The notes beneath the pieces were generated by a model that searched no databases, was not told the origin of the DNA, and saw only the letters and a program-made list of their open reading frames with translations. This document shows, in pieces, positions 50,504-59,325 of a stretch of DNA of 64,000 nt. The translations under genes and the position numbers were made by a program. The stretch covers positions 1 through 64,000 of the forward strand of contig NZ_AUEZ01000044.1 of assembly GCF_000426245.1 (NCBI RefSeq). The letters are read 5' to 3'. Source of the DNA: Bradyrhizobium sp. Ai1a-2 (GTDB lineage: Bacteria > Pseudomonadota > Alphaproteobacteria > Rhizobiales > Xanthobacteraceae). Every line of letters begins with the position of its first letter. The first letter of the stretch is position 1.

Positions 50504-50908
50504 ATGCTCAGAAACGGTACCTATGCGGCGTGGTTCAAGACCCCGCTGGGCGAAGGCACCGGCATTGCCCATGTCGAAGACGGCAGGATCTGGGGTCATG
50601 ACAGCATCACGACCTATACCGGCTCCTGCGAAATCGACGGGGATCGGTTCACCGCCATCTTATCGGTCAAGCGACACACCGAAGGACATGCAACCGTCTT
50701 CGGCGCCGACGACCTTACGCTTCGGCTTGAAGGAACGTGCGCCGACAAGTTGGGTCGTTACACAGCGACCGCGGAGCAAGTGCCGGGCGTGCTCCTTGAA
50801 GGAACCCTGATTCTCAGCGAACCGCAGCCGCCCGCGCCGGAGCCGGTCGGGCCGATGCCAAAGTTCGACCCTGACAAACTGCCGAAAATTCCACCACGCA
50901 CCCGCTGA
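50504..50908 (+). CDS. GrlR-family small beta-barrel protein
   Basis: A 134-residue protein, MLRNGTYAAWFKTPLGEGTGIAHVEDGRIWGHDSITTYTGSCEIDGDRFTAILSVKRHTEG onward, which resembles the GrlR family (the negative regulator of type III secretion in E. coli is the prototype). It ends in a Pro-rich tail (EPQPPAPEPVGPMPKFDPDKLPKIPP). GGGAGAAGG lies about ten bases before the ATG. No type III secretion genes are nearby, so a different role, such as binding a lipid or small molecule, is likely. Confidence 0.65.
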   Translation: MLRNGTYAAWFKTPLGEGTGIAHVEDGRIWGHDSITTYTGSCEIDGDRFTAILSVKRHTEGHATVFGADDLTLRLEGTCADKLGRYTATAEQVPGVLLEGTLILSEPQPPAPEPVGPMPKFDPDKLPKIPPRTR

Positions 50909-50935
50909 CCGGTCGCCAGGCCGATAAATGCGAGA

Positions 50936-51649
50936 CTACTCGTCCAGGAACGTCACGGCGTCCGCGACGGTTGCCCTTGATGTCCGGTAGCTGTTCACCT
51001 TGTGGTCGTGATCGGCGTAGCCGAAGGAGATGCCGCAGACGACGCGGCGATCATCGGGCAGATTGAAGTGGCGGCGGATCAGGCCGGAATGGCGGGCGAG
51101 CGCCGCCTGCGGGATGGTGCCGAGCCCGAGCGCCTGGGCGGCCAGCATGAAATTGGAGACATAGCCACCGCAATCGATCGCACCATAGATGCCGAGCGGC
51201 TCGTTGGTGTGGATGATGGCGACATGCGGCGCGCCGAAGAAATTGTAGTTCTCCAGCGCCTGCTTTGCATACGCCGCCTTGTCCCCGCGTGCGATGCCCA
51301 GCGTATTGTAAAGCTGGAAGCCGCTCTCCCGGCGGCGCTGCAGATAGACCCCGACATATTCGCGCGGCGGCGCGAAGTCATGATCGTCCCCGGCGCCGGA
51401 TGCGGCCTCGGCATAGATCGATTTGCGGAAACGTTCCTTGGCCTCGCCGCTCGCGATCAGGACCTGCCAGGGCTGGCTATTGCACCAGGACGCGGTGCGC
51501 TGCGCCACGTTGAGCACATGCTCTATGATCTCACGCGGCACTTCGCGCGGCAGGAAGGCGCGCACGGAGTAGCGCTCGTTCAAGAGCTCCTCGAGCACAC
51601 CGATGCGATCTTCCGTGCTGTAACGCGGGCTCGGCGTTTTCGCATCCAT
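50936..51649 (-). CDS. Nitroreductase family protein
   Basis: A 237-residue FMN-dependent nitroreductase fold protein. It has the N-terminal RYSVRAFLPREVPREIIEHVLNVAQRTASWCNSQPWQVLIASG and a C-terminal AAQALGLGTIPQAALARHSGLIRRHFNLPDDRRVVCGISFGYAD. It would use NAD(P)H to reduce a substrate through FMN. It starts two bases after the stop of the acyl-CoA dehydrogenase gene and is the last gene of that minus-strand operon. A reductive or hydride-transfer step in the catabolic pathway is possible; no substrate is assigned. Confidence 0.83.
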   Translation of the reverse strand: MDAKTPSPRYSTEDRIGVLEELLNERYSVRAFLPREVPREIIEHVLNVAQRTASWCNSQPWQVLIASGEAKERFRKSIYAEAASGAGDDHDFAPPREYVGVYLQRRRESGFQLYNTLGIARGDKAAYAKQALENYNFFGAPHVAIIHTNEPLGIYGAIDCGGYVSNFMLAAQALGLGTIPQAALARHSGLIRRHFNLPDDRRVVCGISFGYADHDHKVNSYRTSRATVADAVTFLDE

Positions 51650-51651
51650 GG

Positions 51652-52896
51652 TCAGCGTCCTTTGGTTGGGATCTTGTTGAACGGCACGTCCTTGTCGACG
51701 CGGATATCACCGGGGAGCCCCAGCACGCGTTCGGCGATGATGTTGCGCAAAATCTCATCCGTGCCGCCGGCGATCCGCATCGATGGGGCGGTGAGCAGCA
51801 TCTGCTGGAACTGGCCATTCGCCACTTCTTCCGCAGCGCCAGCTAGCGCGCCGGCGGCGCCTTCCAGATCCATCGCGTAAGTCGCGATGTCCTGCAGCAT
51901 GGTGCCGGCGACGAGCTTGCCGATCGAGTTCTCCGGCCCGGGCCGCTCGCCCTTGGAGAGCGATGAGATCGCGCGGTAGCTGGTGTATTTCAGCCCGCTT
52001 GCCTTCACGGCCCAATTCGCGAGCTTCGAACGCACTGCGGGATCGTCGATCGCGAGCCCGTCATCCGTCATCAAATTCGAGCAGAACTCGAACATTTCGG
52101 GGAAGCCGGTCGCAAGCCGCGCGCCGATCGACATGCGCTCGTTCATCAAGGTCGTCAGCGAGACATTCCAGCCGTCGCCGACTGCGCCAAGCCGCTGGCT
52201 GTCCGGGATCACCACATCGGTGAAATAGACCTCGTTGAACTCCTGCATGCCGTTGGCCTGCTTGATCGGGCGCACTTCCACGCCTTTGCTCTTCATGTCC
52301 AGGAAGAACATGGTGAGCCCCTTGTGCTTTGGCACGTTGGGATCGGTGCGCGTGATCAAAAGCCCGTAATCGGAATAATGCGCGCCCGAGGTCCAGATCT
52401 TCTGGCCGTTGATGATCCAGTTGTCGCCTTGCTTTTCTGCGCGCGTGCGAAGTCCTGCGACGTCGGAGCCGCCGGCCGGTTCGGAAAAGAGCTGGCACCA
52501 GATCTCCTCGCCCGAAGCGAGCTTCGGCAAATAGCGGCGCTTATGCTCCTCGCTGCCATAGGCCATCACGGTCGGGCCGCACATGCCTTCGCCGATCTGG
52601 AACGGCTGGGTCAATTTGCCGTAGATGCCCTCTTCCTGCTGCCAGATCACGCGCTCGATCGGGGTCGCGCCGCGGCCGCCATATTCCTTCGGCCAATGCA
52701 GGCAAGCCCAGCCGGCCTCCGCCTTCTTCTTCTGCCAGGCCTTGCCGACATCGACGATCTCGGCCCTCTCCAGCCGGATCCGGCCGAGCGAGGATTTCGA
52801 CAGCTCCGCCTCGTATTCCTTGGGCGCGTTGGCCTCGACCCATTTGCGCGCCTCGGCGCGGAAGGCGGCTTCCTGCGGGGTGTCGTCGAAATTCAT
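51652..52896 (-). CDS. Acyl-CoA dehydrogenase, tandem copy 1
   Basis: A 414-residue FAD-dependent acyl-CoA dehydrogenase beginning MNFDDTPQEAAFRAEARKWVEANAPKEY. It has the flavin motif QLFSEPAGGSDVAGLRTRAE and ends with AGGTDEILRNIIAERVLGLPGDIRVDKDVPFNKIPTKGR. The residue aligned with the classical catalytic base is glycine; the base may lie elsewhere, as in large-subunit heteromers. By eye roughly three-quarters of residues match the upstream copy at 53000-54247, so they arose by duplication. It may pair with the third dehydrogenase gene. Substrate unknown. Confidence 0.85.
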   Translation of the reverse strand: MNFDDTPQEAAFRAEARKWVEANAPKEYEAELSKSSLGRIRLERAEIVDVGKAWQKKKAEAGWACLHWPKEYGGRGATPIERVIWQQEEGIYGKLTQPFQIGEGMCGPTVMAYGSEEHKRRYLPKLASGEEIWCQLFSEPAGGSDVAGLRTRAEKQGDNWIINGQKIWTSGAHYSDYGLLITRTDPNVPKHKGLTMFFLDMKSKGVEVRPIKQANGMQEFNEVYFTDVVIPDSQRLGAVGDGWNVSLTTLMNERMSIGARLATGFPEMFEFCSNLMTDDGLAIDDPAVRSKLANWAVKASGLKYTSYRAISSLSKGERPGPENSIGKLVAGTMLQDIATYAMDLEGAAGALAGAAEEVANGQFQQMLLTAPSMRIAGGTDEILRNIIAERVLGLPGDIRVDKDVPFNKIPTKGR

Positions 52897-52915
52897 GGGC
52901 GGACCTTTGTTCTTA

Positions 52916-52997
52916 CGTAGGGTGGGCAAAGCGAAGCGTGCCCACCATTGCGAGCGAAGTCTTGATGGTGGGCACGCTTCGCTTTGCCCACCATACG
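52916..52997. repeat. Dispersed palindromic element, GTAGGGTGGGCAAAGCG variant, between the twin dehydrogenases
   Basis: Inverted ends CGTAGGGTGGGCAAAGCGAAG and CTTCGCTTTGCCCACCATACG. It fills most of the gap between the two duplicated genes. Confidence 0.85.
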
Positions 52998-52999
52998 AT

Positions 53000-54247
53000 T
53001 CAAGTTGCGCGGCCCTTGGTCGGTATCTGGTTGAAGGGCACGTCCTTGTCGACCCTGATGTCGCCGGGCAGTCCCAGCACGCGCTCGGCGATGATGTTGC
53101 GCATGATCTCGTCGGTGCCGCCTTCGACGCGGGTGCCGGGCGCACGCAGCAGCATCGCCTGGAACTTGCCGGCGAGTTCCGCATCCGGCCCGCTCAGCAC
53201 GCCGGCGGCGCCCTGCAGGTCGAGCGCATACATCGCGACCTCCTGGATCATCGATCCCGCCACCAGCTTGCCGATGGAATTCTCCGGACCCGGCCGCTCG
53301 CCCTTCGACAGCGCCGAGATCGCGCGCATGCTGGTGTACTTCAGCCCGCTCGCCTTGACCGCATAGTTCGCAAGCCGCGAGCGAACGCTGCGGTCTTCGA
53401 TCGCGGGGCCATCCTCCAGCATCAAATTGTTGCAGAACTCGAACAGTTCCGGAAAGCCGGTCGCGACACCGGCGCCGATCGACATCCGCTCGTTCATCAG
53501 CGTGGTCAGCGAGACGTTCCAGCCGTCATTGACCTCGCCGAGCCGCTGATGATCCGGAATCCTGACGTCGGTGAAATAGACCTCGTTGAAGTCGGACTGT
53601 CCGCTCGCCTGCTTGATCGGCCTGACTTCGACACCCGGACTCTTCATGTCCAGGAAGAACATAGTGAGGCCCTTGTGCTTGGGCACGGTCGGATCGGTGC
53701 GGGTCAGCAGGATGCCGTAGTCGGAATAGTGCGCACCTGAGGTCCAGATCTTCTGGCCATTGATGATCCAGTCGTCGCCCTTCTTTTCCGCGCGGGTACG
53801 AAGTCCCGCGACGTCGGAGCCGCCGGCGGGCTCGGAGAACAGCTGGCACCAGATCTTCTCGCCCGAGGCCAGTGGCGGCAGATAGTGGCGCTTATGCTCC
53901 TCGCGTGCGAACGCCATCATGGTCGGGCCGCACATGCCATGGCCGATGATGAACATCGCGGAGAGCTTGCCGAACGGCCCCTCCTCCTGCTGCCAGATCA
54001 CGCGCTCGATCGGCGAGGCGCCGCGGCCGCCATAATCTTTCGGCCAGTGCAGGCAGGCCCAGCCGGCATCCGCCTTCTTCTTCTGCCAGGCCTTTGCGAC
54101 CTCGAGAATGTTGGCATTCTTGAGCTGGGTGCGGCCGAGCGAGGATTTGCGAAGCTCTTCCTCGTATTGCTTCGGCGCGTTGGCCGCGATCCAGGCTCTC
54201 GCCTCGGCGCGGAACGCGGCTTCCTGCGGGGTGTCGTCGAAATTCAT
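53000..54247 (-). CDS. Acyl-CoA dehydrogenase, tandem copy 2
   Basis: A 415-residue acyl-CoA dehydrogenase starting MNFDDTPQEAAFRAEARAWIAANAPKQY, with QLFSEPAGGSDVAGLRTRAE and GGTDEIMRNIIAERVLGLPGDIRVDKDVPFNQIPTKGRAT. It is a close paralogue of the downstream gene and has the same length. Its stop is 104 bases from the next start, a gap holding a palindromic repeat. Retention of both copies suggests different partner or substrate preferences. It is the second of three dehydrogenase genes in the operon. Confidence 0.85.
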   Translation of the reverse strand: MNFDDTPQEAAFRAEARAWIAANAPKQYEEELRKSSLGRTQLKNANILEVAKAWQKKKADAGWACLHWPKDYGGRGASPIERVIWQQEEGPFGKLSAMFIIGHGMCGPTMMAFAREEHKRHYLPPLASGEKIWCQLFSEPAGGSDVAGLRTRAEKKGDDWIINGQKIWTSGAHYSDYGILLTRTDPTVPKHKGLTMFFLDMKSPGVEVRPIKQASGQSDFNEVYFTDVRIPDHQRLGEVNDGWNVSLTTLMNERMSIGAGVATGFPELFEFCNNLMLEDGPAIEDRSVRSRLANYAVKASGLKYTSMRAISALSKGERPGPENSIGKLVAGSMIQEVAMYALDLQGAAGVLSGPDAELAGKFQAMLLRAPGTRVEGGTDEIMRNIIAERVLGLPGDIRVDKDVPFNQIPTKGRAT

Positions 54248-54281
54248 GTTCCAAAATCCTCGGCCGTGTTTCGTGGCGTCG

Positions 54282-54361
54282 CAGGATGGGTAGAGCGCAG
54301 CGAAACCCATCGTTTGTCGTCACCGGTTTGATGGGTTTCGCTGCGCTCTACCCATCCTACG
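54282..54361. repeat. Dispersed palindromic element, GTAGGATGGG family, copy 4
   Basis: Inverted ends GCAGGATGGGTAGAGCGCAG and CTGCGCTCTACCCATCCTACG. It occupies the 125-base gap between dehydrogenases 2 and 3. Confidence 0.85.
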
Positions 54362-54372
54362 GTCATTACGAC

Positions 54373-55500
54373 TTACGCCGCGTTCTTCTTGCGCATGCGG
54401 TCGATCAGGGCATCCTCCCAATAAGAGAGGCTACCGAGGCCAAGCGCGGTGGCATTGGCGCGGCGATAGTACATGTGGCAGTCGAACTCCCAGGTGAATC
54501 CCATGCCGCCATGGACCTGGATGTTGTTCTTGGCGCAGTGCTGGAACGCCTGCGTCGCACTGATCCGCGCAGCGGCGGCCGCCTCCGGCAACTCCGCGGC
54601 ATTGGTCGAGAGCGCCCAGGCGCCGTAGTAGCAATTCGAGCGCGCCAAGGTCGCCGAGACATACATATCGGCGAGGATGTGCTTGACTGCCTGGAACGAG
54701 CCGATAGGACGGCCGAAGGCAATGCGATCGAGCGCGTAATCGCGGCCCATCTCCAGCGCGCGGTCGGCGCCGCCGACCTGCTCGAACGCCAGCAGCACCG
54801 CGGCGCGGTCGAGCACTTGCGTGATGATGCCCCAGCCTTCGCCAGTGGCTCCAAGCGGCTCGGCCTTGGCATTGGTGAACGTGATCTCGGCCTGGCCGCG
54901 GGTTAGATCGATGCTGGTCAACTCCTTGACCTCGACGCCGCCGCCCTTGAGATCGACCAGGAACAGCGAGATATCAGCATCACGCCCGGTCGAGCCGGTG
55001 CGCGCGGCGACCACCGCGAAATCGGCGATGGCGCCGTCCGGCACCGGCTTCTTGGTGCCGTTGAGCGTGCCACCGGAAGCGGCGAGCTTGATCGCCTTCG
55101 GCGACGGATTGCCCTTGCCCTCGAACAGCGCCAGCGTGCCGATCGCTTCGCCCGCGGCGATCTTCGGCAGCCATGTCTGCTTCTGCGCGTCGCTGCCGGC
55201 GAGCATCAAGGCTTCGGCCGCGAGATACACGGTGGAGGAGAACGGCACCGGCGCCAGCGCCCGCCCCATTTCTTCTGCGATCACGCAAAGCTCGAGATGG
55301 CCCGCGCCCGCGCCGCCGAACTGTTCGGGGATCGCGACGCCGAGGAAACCCATCTCGGCGAGGCCCTTCCAGAGCGCCTTGTCGTAGGCGGCCTTGCCAT
55401 CCAGCACAGTGCGCACCGCTTTCGGCGGGCATTGCTCGCTGAGGAATTTCCGCGCCTCGTCGCGCATCTGCTTCTGTTCGTCGGAGAAATCGAAATTCAT
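54373..55500 (-). CDS. Acyl-CoA dehydrogenase, small-subunit type
   Basis: A 375-residue acyl-CoA dehydrogenase, MNFDFSDEQKQMRDEARKFLSEQCPPKAVRTVLDG onward, with ALAPVPFSSTVYLAAEAL and the C-terminal QVHGGMGFTWEFDCHMYYRRA motif. This is the small-subunit (FadE-like or PimD-like) branch that typically complexes with a large-subunit partner, such as one of the two downstream paralogues. It lies 115 bases downstream of the ligase gene. Together they suggest dehydrogenation of a CoA-activated side chain, for example an aryl-propanoyl-CoA. That is an inference. Confidence 0.85.
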   Translation of the reverse strand: MNFDFSDEQKQMRDEARKFLSEQCPPKAVRTVLDGKAAYDKALWKGLAEMGFLGVAIPEQFGGAGAGHLELCVIAEEMGRALAPVPFSSTVYLAAEALMLAGSDAQKQTWLPKIAAGEAIGTLALFEGKGNPSPKAIKLAASGGTLNGTKKPVPDGAIADFAVVAARTGSTGRDADISLFLVDLKGGGVEVKELTSIDLTRGQAEITFTNAKAEPLGATGEGWGIITQVLDRAAVLLAFEQVGGADRALEMGRDYALDRIAFGRPIGSFQAVKHILADMYVSATLARSNCYYGAWALSTNAAELPEAAAAARISATQAFQHCAKNNIQVHGGMGFTWEFDCHMYYRRANATALGLGSLSYWEDALIDRMRKKNAA

Positions 55501-55533
55501 GGCGTTTCACTCGGGTTGATGATGGCTTGCCTT

Positions 55534-55614
55534 GGAGGATGGGTGGAGCGAAGCGATACCCATCGCGATGTTCGTTCTGACCGATGGGTTTCGCTGCGCT
55601 CTACCCATCCTACG
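55534..55614. repeat. Dispersed palindromic element, GGATGGGTGGAGCG family, copy 5
   Basis: Inverted ends GGAGGATGGGTGGAGCGAAG and GCTCTACCCATCCTACG. It fills the gap between the ligase and small-subunit dehydrogenase genes. Confidence 0.8.
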
Positions 55615-55615
55615 G

Positions 55616-57490
55616 TCAGTTCAGGATGATCACGTCCTCCCCGGGCCTGTCGGCATAGAGCTTCTCCACCAGCCCCGCGCGGCGCTCGAGGCCGGCGCGC
55701 TGGTTGATGTAGCCCTTGTCGGTGAGTTCGTTGCCGTCGATCGAGGGCGGCTCGACCATCAGCATCGCGCGCGAGATGCGCCGGCTGCTGGCGCCTTCGA
55801 CGGAAGCATTGTGCGCCTCCAGTCCTCCCCTGAGGCAGGCGATCACGTCGGGATGCTTCACCGCGTCTTCGAAGCTCGCATTGGGATCGCCGATGAGTTG
55901 CCGGCAGGCATGAAGGTTGGGCCAGGCAAGCAGGCCGATGAACGGGCGATCCTGCCCGGCCACCAGCGCGTCGTGCACGACAGGCGTTGCGGCAGCGATC
56001 GCATCGGTTCGGAGCGAGCCGACATGCACGAAGGTGCCGGTCGTGAGCTTAAAATCCTCGACCACACGTCCGGCAAAGATGATGCCCTGCACCGGATCCT
56101 CGGGGTCGACGAACACGCCGGCGTCGCCAATGCAGTAGAAGCCCTCCTCGTCGAACGCCGATCTGGTGAGCTCGGGCTGGCCGAAATAGCCCGGCGTGAC
56201 GTTGACGCCGCGCAGGCGCAATTCATACTTTGCGCCGCACGGCACCATCTTCAGTTCGACGCCCGGGAACGGCAGCCCGATCAGGCCGACGCGCTCGGTG
56301 TCCCAATAGGTGCCGGTCGACGTCGGCGCGGTCTCGGTCGAGCCCCACCCGGTATAGAACACGATGCGCTCGCCAGTGGTGCGGACCGCAAGCGCCTGCA
56401 TGCGGTCGTAGAGATCGTCCGGCAGCCGTGCGCCGCCATAGGCCATCACGGAAAGATTGCTGAAGAAGCTACGGCACAGCACGTCGTCCTTTTCCATCGC
56501 GGCCGCCAGCGCGGCGTAGCCGGCGGGAACGTTGGCGTAATAGGTCGGCGAGATCTCGCGCAGGTTACGGATGGTCTCGTCGAACTGGCCCGGCATCGGC
56601 CGGCCGTCGTCGATATAGAGCGTGCCGCCGTCGATCAGCACCGGGTTGAACAGCGCGTTGCCGCCCATGGTGTGATTCCAGGGCATCCAGTCGAGATAGG
56701 TCGCGAGCGGACCATTGGCATTACGCGGCCGCACCTGCATCATCATCGCGGCATTGGCGCACATCATCTCCTGGGTGTTGATGACTGCCTTGGGCATGCC
56801 GGTCGAGCCAGAGGTGAACAACAGCTTGCCCACGGTCTGCGGCGTGATCTGCACGATCGAGGCTTCGACATCGTCAGTGATCGGGGTTGCCGCTAGCTCG
56901 GCGAAGCTGACGCTCTTGATGCCCTCGCAAGGGCGAGCGACGTGGACGACCGTGACGCCGTCAAGATCAAGCGCGCGCAGCGCCTTCTCGAAGGTCGGGC
57001 CGTCCTGCACCATCACCACAGCCGGCTTGACCAGGTCGAACAGGTATTTGAGCTTGAGATGATCCTGGCTCATCAGCGAATAGGCCGGCGACACCGGCGC
57101 CGCCGGCAGGCGCGCCTGCATTGCAGCCTGCGTCATCAGCGCGTGCTCGATCGAATTGCCAGAGAGGATCGTGACCGGACGGCCGGGCTCGAGCTTCAGA
57201 TTGAGCAAGCCTTGCGTGAGCGCATCCACGGTGCGCTTGGCGTCGGCGTAGGACAGGTTGCGCCATTGCCGCTCGGGGCCCATGCGCTGGGCGAGCCAGG
57301 TCCGCTCGGGCGCCTGCTTCGCCCATTTCGCCAGCGAAGCAGGAATATGTGTCTCGTAAGGGCTGAGCGGAATGCGCGACTTCAGGACGATCGCGCCGTC
57401 GTCTCGCCGCTCGATCGCGATGTCGCGCGGCAGCCATTCGATCTTGCGAAAGCCCGGCTTTTCCAGCACCGCGGCTGCACTCCCACTCAT
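55616..57490 (-). CDS. Feruloyl-CoA synthase-type ligase (paralogue of the gene at 1144)
   Basis: A 624-residue AMP-forming ligase of the feruloyl-CoA synthase group. The ATP loop FTSGSTGMPKAVI is near residues 224-236, GWGSTETAPTSTG near 385, and the C-terminal lysine region is TDKGYINQRAGLERRAG. It shares blocks such as ILSGNSIEHALM, PVSPAYSL and NLREISPT with the ligase at 1144-3027. GGGAG precedes the ATG at 57490. It heads the ligase-dehydrogenase part of the minus-strand operon. Its substrate is probably a different aryl or cyclic carboxylic acid from that of the first cluster. Confidence 0.85.
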   Translation of the reverse strand: MSGSAAAVLEKPGFRKIEWLPRDIAIERRDDGAIVLKSRIPLSPYETHIPASLAKWAKQAPERTWLAQRMGPERQWRNLSYADAKRTVDALTQGLLNLKLEPGRPVTILSGNSIEHALMTQAAMQARLPAAPVSPAYSLMSQDHLKLKYLFDLVKPAVVMVQDGPTFEKALRALDLDGVTVVHVARPCEGIKSVSFAELAATPITDDVEASIVQITPQTVGKLLFTSGSTGMPKAVINTQEMMCANAAMMMQVRPRNANGPLATYLDWMPWNHTMGGNALFNPVLIDGGTLYIDDGRPMPGQFDETIRNLREISPTYYANVPAGYAALAAAMEKDDVLCRSFFSNLSVMAYGGARLPDDLYDRMQALAVRTTGERIVFYTGWGSTETAPTSTGTYWDTERVGLIGLPFPGVELKMVPCGAKYELRLRGVNVTPGYFGQPELTRSAFDEEGFYCIGDAGVFVDPEDPVQGIIFAGRVVEDFKLTTGTFVHVGSLRTDAIAAATPVVHDALVAGQDRPFIGLLAWPNLHACRQLIGDPNASFEDAVKHPDVIACLRGGLEAHNASVEGASSRRISRAMLMVEPPSIDGNELTDKGYINQRAGLERRAGLVEKLYADRPGEDVIILN

Positions 57491-57533
57491 TTTGCGTCTC
57501 CCGGAATTTCTTGTCCTTTGCGGATCTTTGTTG

Positions 57534-58340
57534 CTATCGCCTGATATACACAGGCTTTCGTTTTTCAAGAAAGGCCCTGATACCTTCTGCAAAATCTTCC
57601 GAGCGGCTGCACAGGACCTGGTTGCGGTCCTCCATCGCGATGACAGCCTCCAGCGATCCTGCATCGACGCTCATGTTGAGGCATTCCTTCGAGAGCCGCA
57701 GGCCCACGGGTGACGCCGTCAGCATCGCCTCGACATAAGGCTCAACCGCCGCATCAAGCGCGCCCTCTTCGACCACCTCCGACACGAGACCGACCGCGAG
57801 CGCGCGCTCCGCACCAATGAAGCGGCCGGTCAGGATCAGTTCGGACGCAACGGAGACGCCGACGAGGCGCGGAAGGAAATAGCTGGTGCCGATATCGCAG
57901 CCGCCGAGGCCGAGCTTGATGAAGGCGCAGTTCATCCGCGCCGATCTGGTAGCGATGCGGATATCGGACGCGAGCGCCAGCGCGAAGCCACCGCCGGCCG
58001 CCGCGCCCTGGATCAGCGCAAGGATCGGCTGCGGGCAGCGCCGCATCAGCATCACGATGTCGGCGATGCGCCGCTGCGAGTCGAGGGACTCGGTGACTCC
58101 TGGCGGCTCCTGCTGGCCGGCCCGGCGCTGCATTGCATGCTTGAGATCAAGGCCGGCGCAGAAATTCTCACCCGCGCCTTTCAGCACCACGACGCGCGTG
58201 TCGCGGTTGCGTTGCAGGCCCTGGAAGTAGACGTTCAGCGCGTCGATCAGCGACGGATCGAGCGCGTTCAGGCTCTCCGGGCGATTGAGTGTCACCCAAT
58301 CAGCGCCGTCGCGATGTTCGATCAGAAGCGGTTGGGTCAC
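57534..58340 (-). CDS. Crotonase-family enoyl-CoA hydratase/isomerase
   Basis: A 268-residue crotonase starting at a GTG (58340) with AGGAG six bases upstream. The oxyanion region is ENFCAGLDLKHAM (near 58-70) and GAAAGGGFALALASD. Both hydratase glutamates are replaced (A120 and F140). However an aspartate (D149) in LGLGGCDIGTSYFLPR matches the catalytic Asp of dienoyl-CoA isomerases, so double-bond isomerisation is a fair guess. It lies 43 bases upstream of the ligase gene. It is more distant from the crotonase at 339 than the SDRs and ligases are from each other. Confidence 0.78.
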   Translation of the reverse strand: MTQPLLIEHRDGADWVTLNRPESLNALDPSLIDALNVYFQGLQRNRDTRVVVLKGAGENFCAGLDLKHAMQRRAGQQEPPGVTESLDSQRRIADIVMLMRRCPQPILALIQGAAAGGGFALALASDIRIATRSARMNCAFIKLGLGGCDIGTSYFLPRLVGVSVASELILTGRFIGAERALAVGLVSEVVEEGALDAAVEPYVEAMLTASPVGLRLSKECLNMSVDAGSLEAVIAMEDRNQVLCSRSEDFAEGIRAFLEKRKPVYIRR

Positions 58341-58380
58341 GCTTAACTCCTGCCTCACCGAACGCGATGCCAGTTGCTGC

Positions 58381-58516
58381 GCCCTCTCCCCTTGTGGGAG
58401 AGGGCTACACCGGCGTTGGCCACGCACTCGATACGGTGAGGGGTTGCCAGCCGGAGAGAACCCCTCATCCGGCGCGGATTTCATCCGCGCCACCTTCTCC
58501 CACAAGGGGAGAAGGG
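58381..58516. repeat. Dispersed CCCTCTCCCCTTGTGGGAGAGGG element
   Basis: The left arm CCCTCTCCCCTTGTGGGAGA and the right arm CTTCTCCCACAAGGGGAGAAG are inverted, with a further inner inverted pair (GGCGCGGAT). It fills the gap between the SDR and crotonase genes. Confidence 0.75.
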
Positions 58517-58531
58517 AAGAGACGAGTGGCC

Positions 58532-59290
58532 CTACCGCGGGGCCATGCGGATGGCGCCGTCGAGGCGGATGGTTTCGCCGTTGAGCATCGCGTTCTCGAC
58601 GATATGCACCGCGAGCGCGCCGTATTCGTCGGGCTCGCCGAGGCGGGCCGGATGCGGTACCTGGGCGCCGAGGCTCTTGCGCGCCTCCTCGTTCAGACCC
58701 ATCAGGAGCGGGGTGAAGAAGATGCCGGGCGCGATCGTGTTGACGCGGATCTTCAGGCTTGCGAGGTCGCGCGCCGCCGGCAAGGTCAGGCCGACGATGC
58801 CGCCCTTCGAGGCGGAATAGGCGATCTGGCCGATCTGGCCTTCATAGGCCGCGACCGAAGCGGTGTTGACGACGACGCCGCGCTCTTCGCCGATCGGCTG
58901 CGCCGTGGCAAGCCGCTCCGCGAACAGGCGCAGCACGTTGAAGGTCCCAATAAGATTGACATTGATGATGCGGGTGAACTTCTCCAGCGGATAGACGCCG
59001 TCCCTGCCGACGATGCGCTGCGAGCCGCCGATGCCGGCGCAGTTCATCAGCACGCGCGCAATGCCATGCGCAGCCTCGGCCTTGGCGATCGCAGCCTTCA
59101 CCTGCTCTTCGCTGGTGACGTCGGCATGCAGCGCGACGCCCTTCACTTCCGCCGCGACCTTCTCCGCGTTTTCCTTGTTCTGGTCGAGCACACCGATCTT
59201 GGCGCCTTTGGCGGCCATGGCGCGCGCGGTGGCGGCCCCGAGGCCGGAGCCACCGCCGGTGATGAGAACGGCAACGTCTTTCAACTGCAT
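58532..59290 (-). CDS. Short-chain dehydrogenase, probable 3-hydroxyacyl-CoA dehydrogenase (paralogue of the gene at 3048)
   Basis: A 252-residue SDR with TGGGSGLG at 11-18, NCAG near 83 and catalytic Ser145, Tyr158 and Lys162. It shares the N-terminus (MQLKD), the C-terminus (RMAPR) and many internal blocks with the SDR at 3048-3809. AAGGAGA precedes the ATG. It is the first enzyme gene after the TetR gene on the same strand and would oxidise a 3-hydroxyacyl-CoA. Both SDRs fit the HSD10-like type. Confidence 0.84.
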   Translation of the reverse strand: MQLKDVAVLITGGGSGLGAATARAMAAKGAKIGVLDQNKENAEKVAAEVKGVALHADVTSEEQVKAAIAKAEAAHGIARVLMNCAGIGGSQRIVGRDGVYPLEKFTRIINVNLIGTFNVLRLFAERLATAQPIGEERGVVVNTASVAAYEGQIGQIAYSASKGGIVGLTLPAARDLASLKIRVNTIAPGIFFTPLLMGLNEEARKSLGAQVPHPARLGEPDEYGALAVHIVENAMLNGETIRLDGAIRMAPR

Positions 59291-59325
59291 GATAGAGCTC
59301 TCCTTGGGTGTTAGTTTCTTGGATC

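Noticed and set aside
50504..50908. Reading the GrlR-like gene as evidence for a symbiosis or type III secretion island
   Set aside because: No secretion, nodulation, nitrogen-fixation, integrase or transposase genes were seen, and base composition is uniform.
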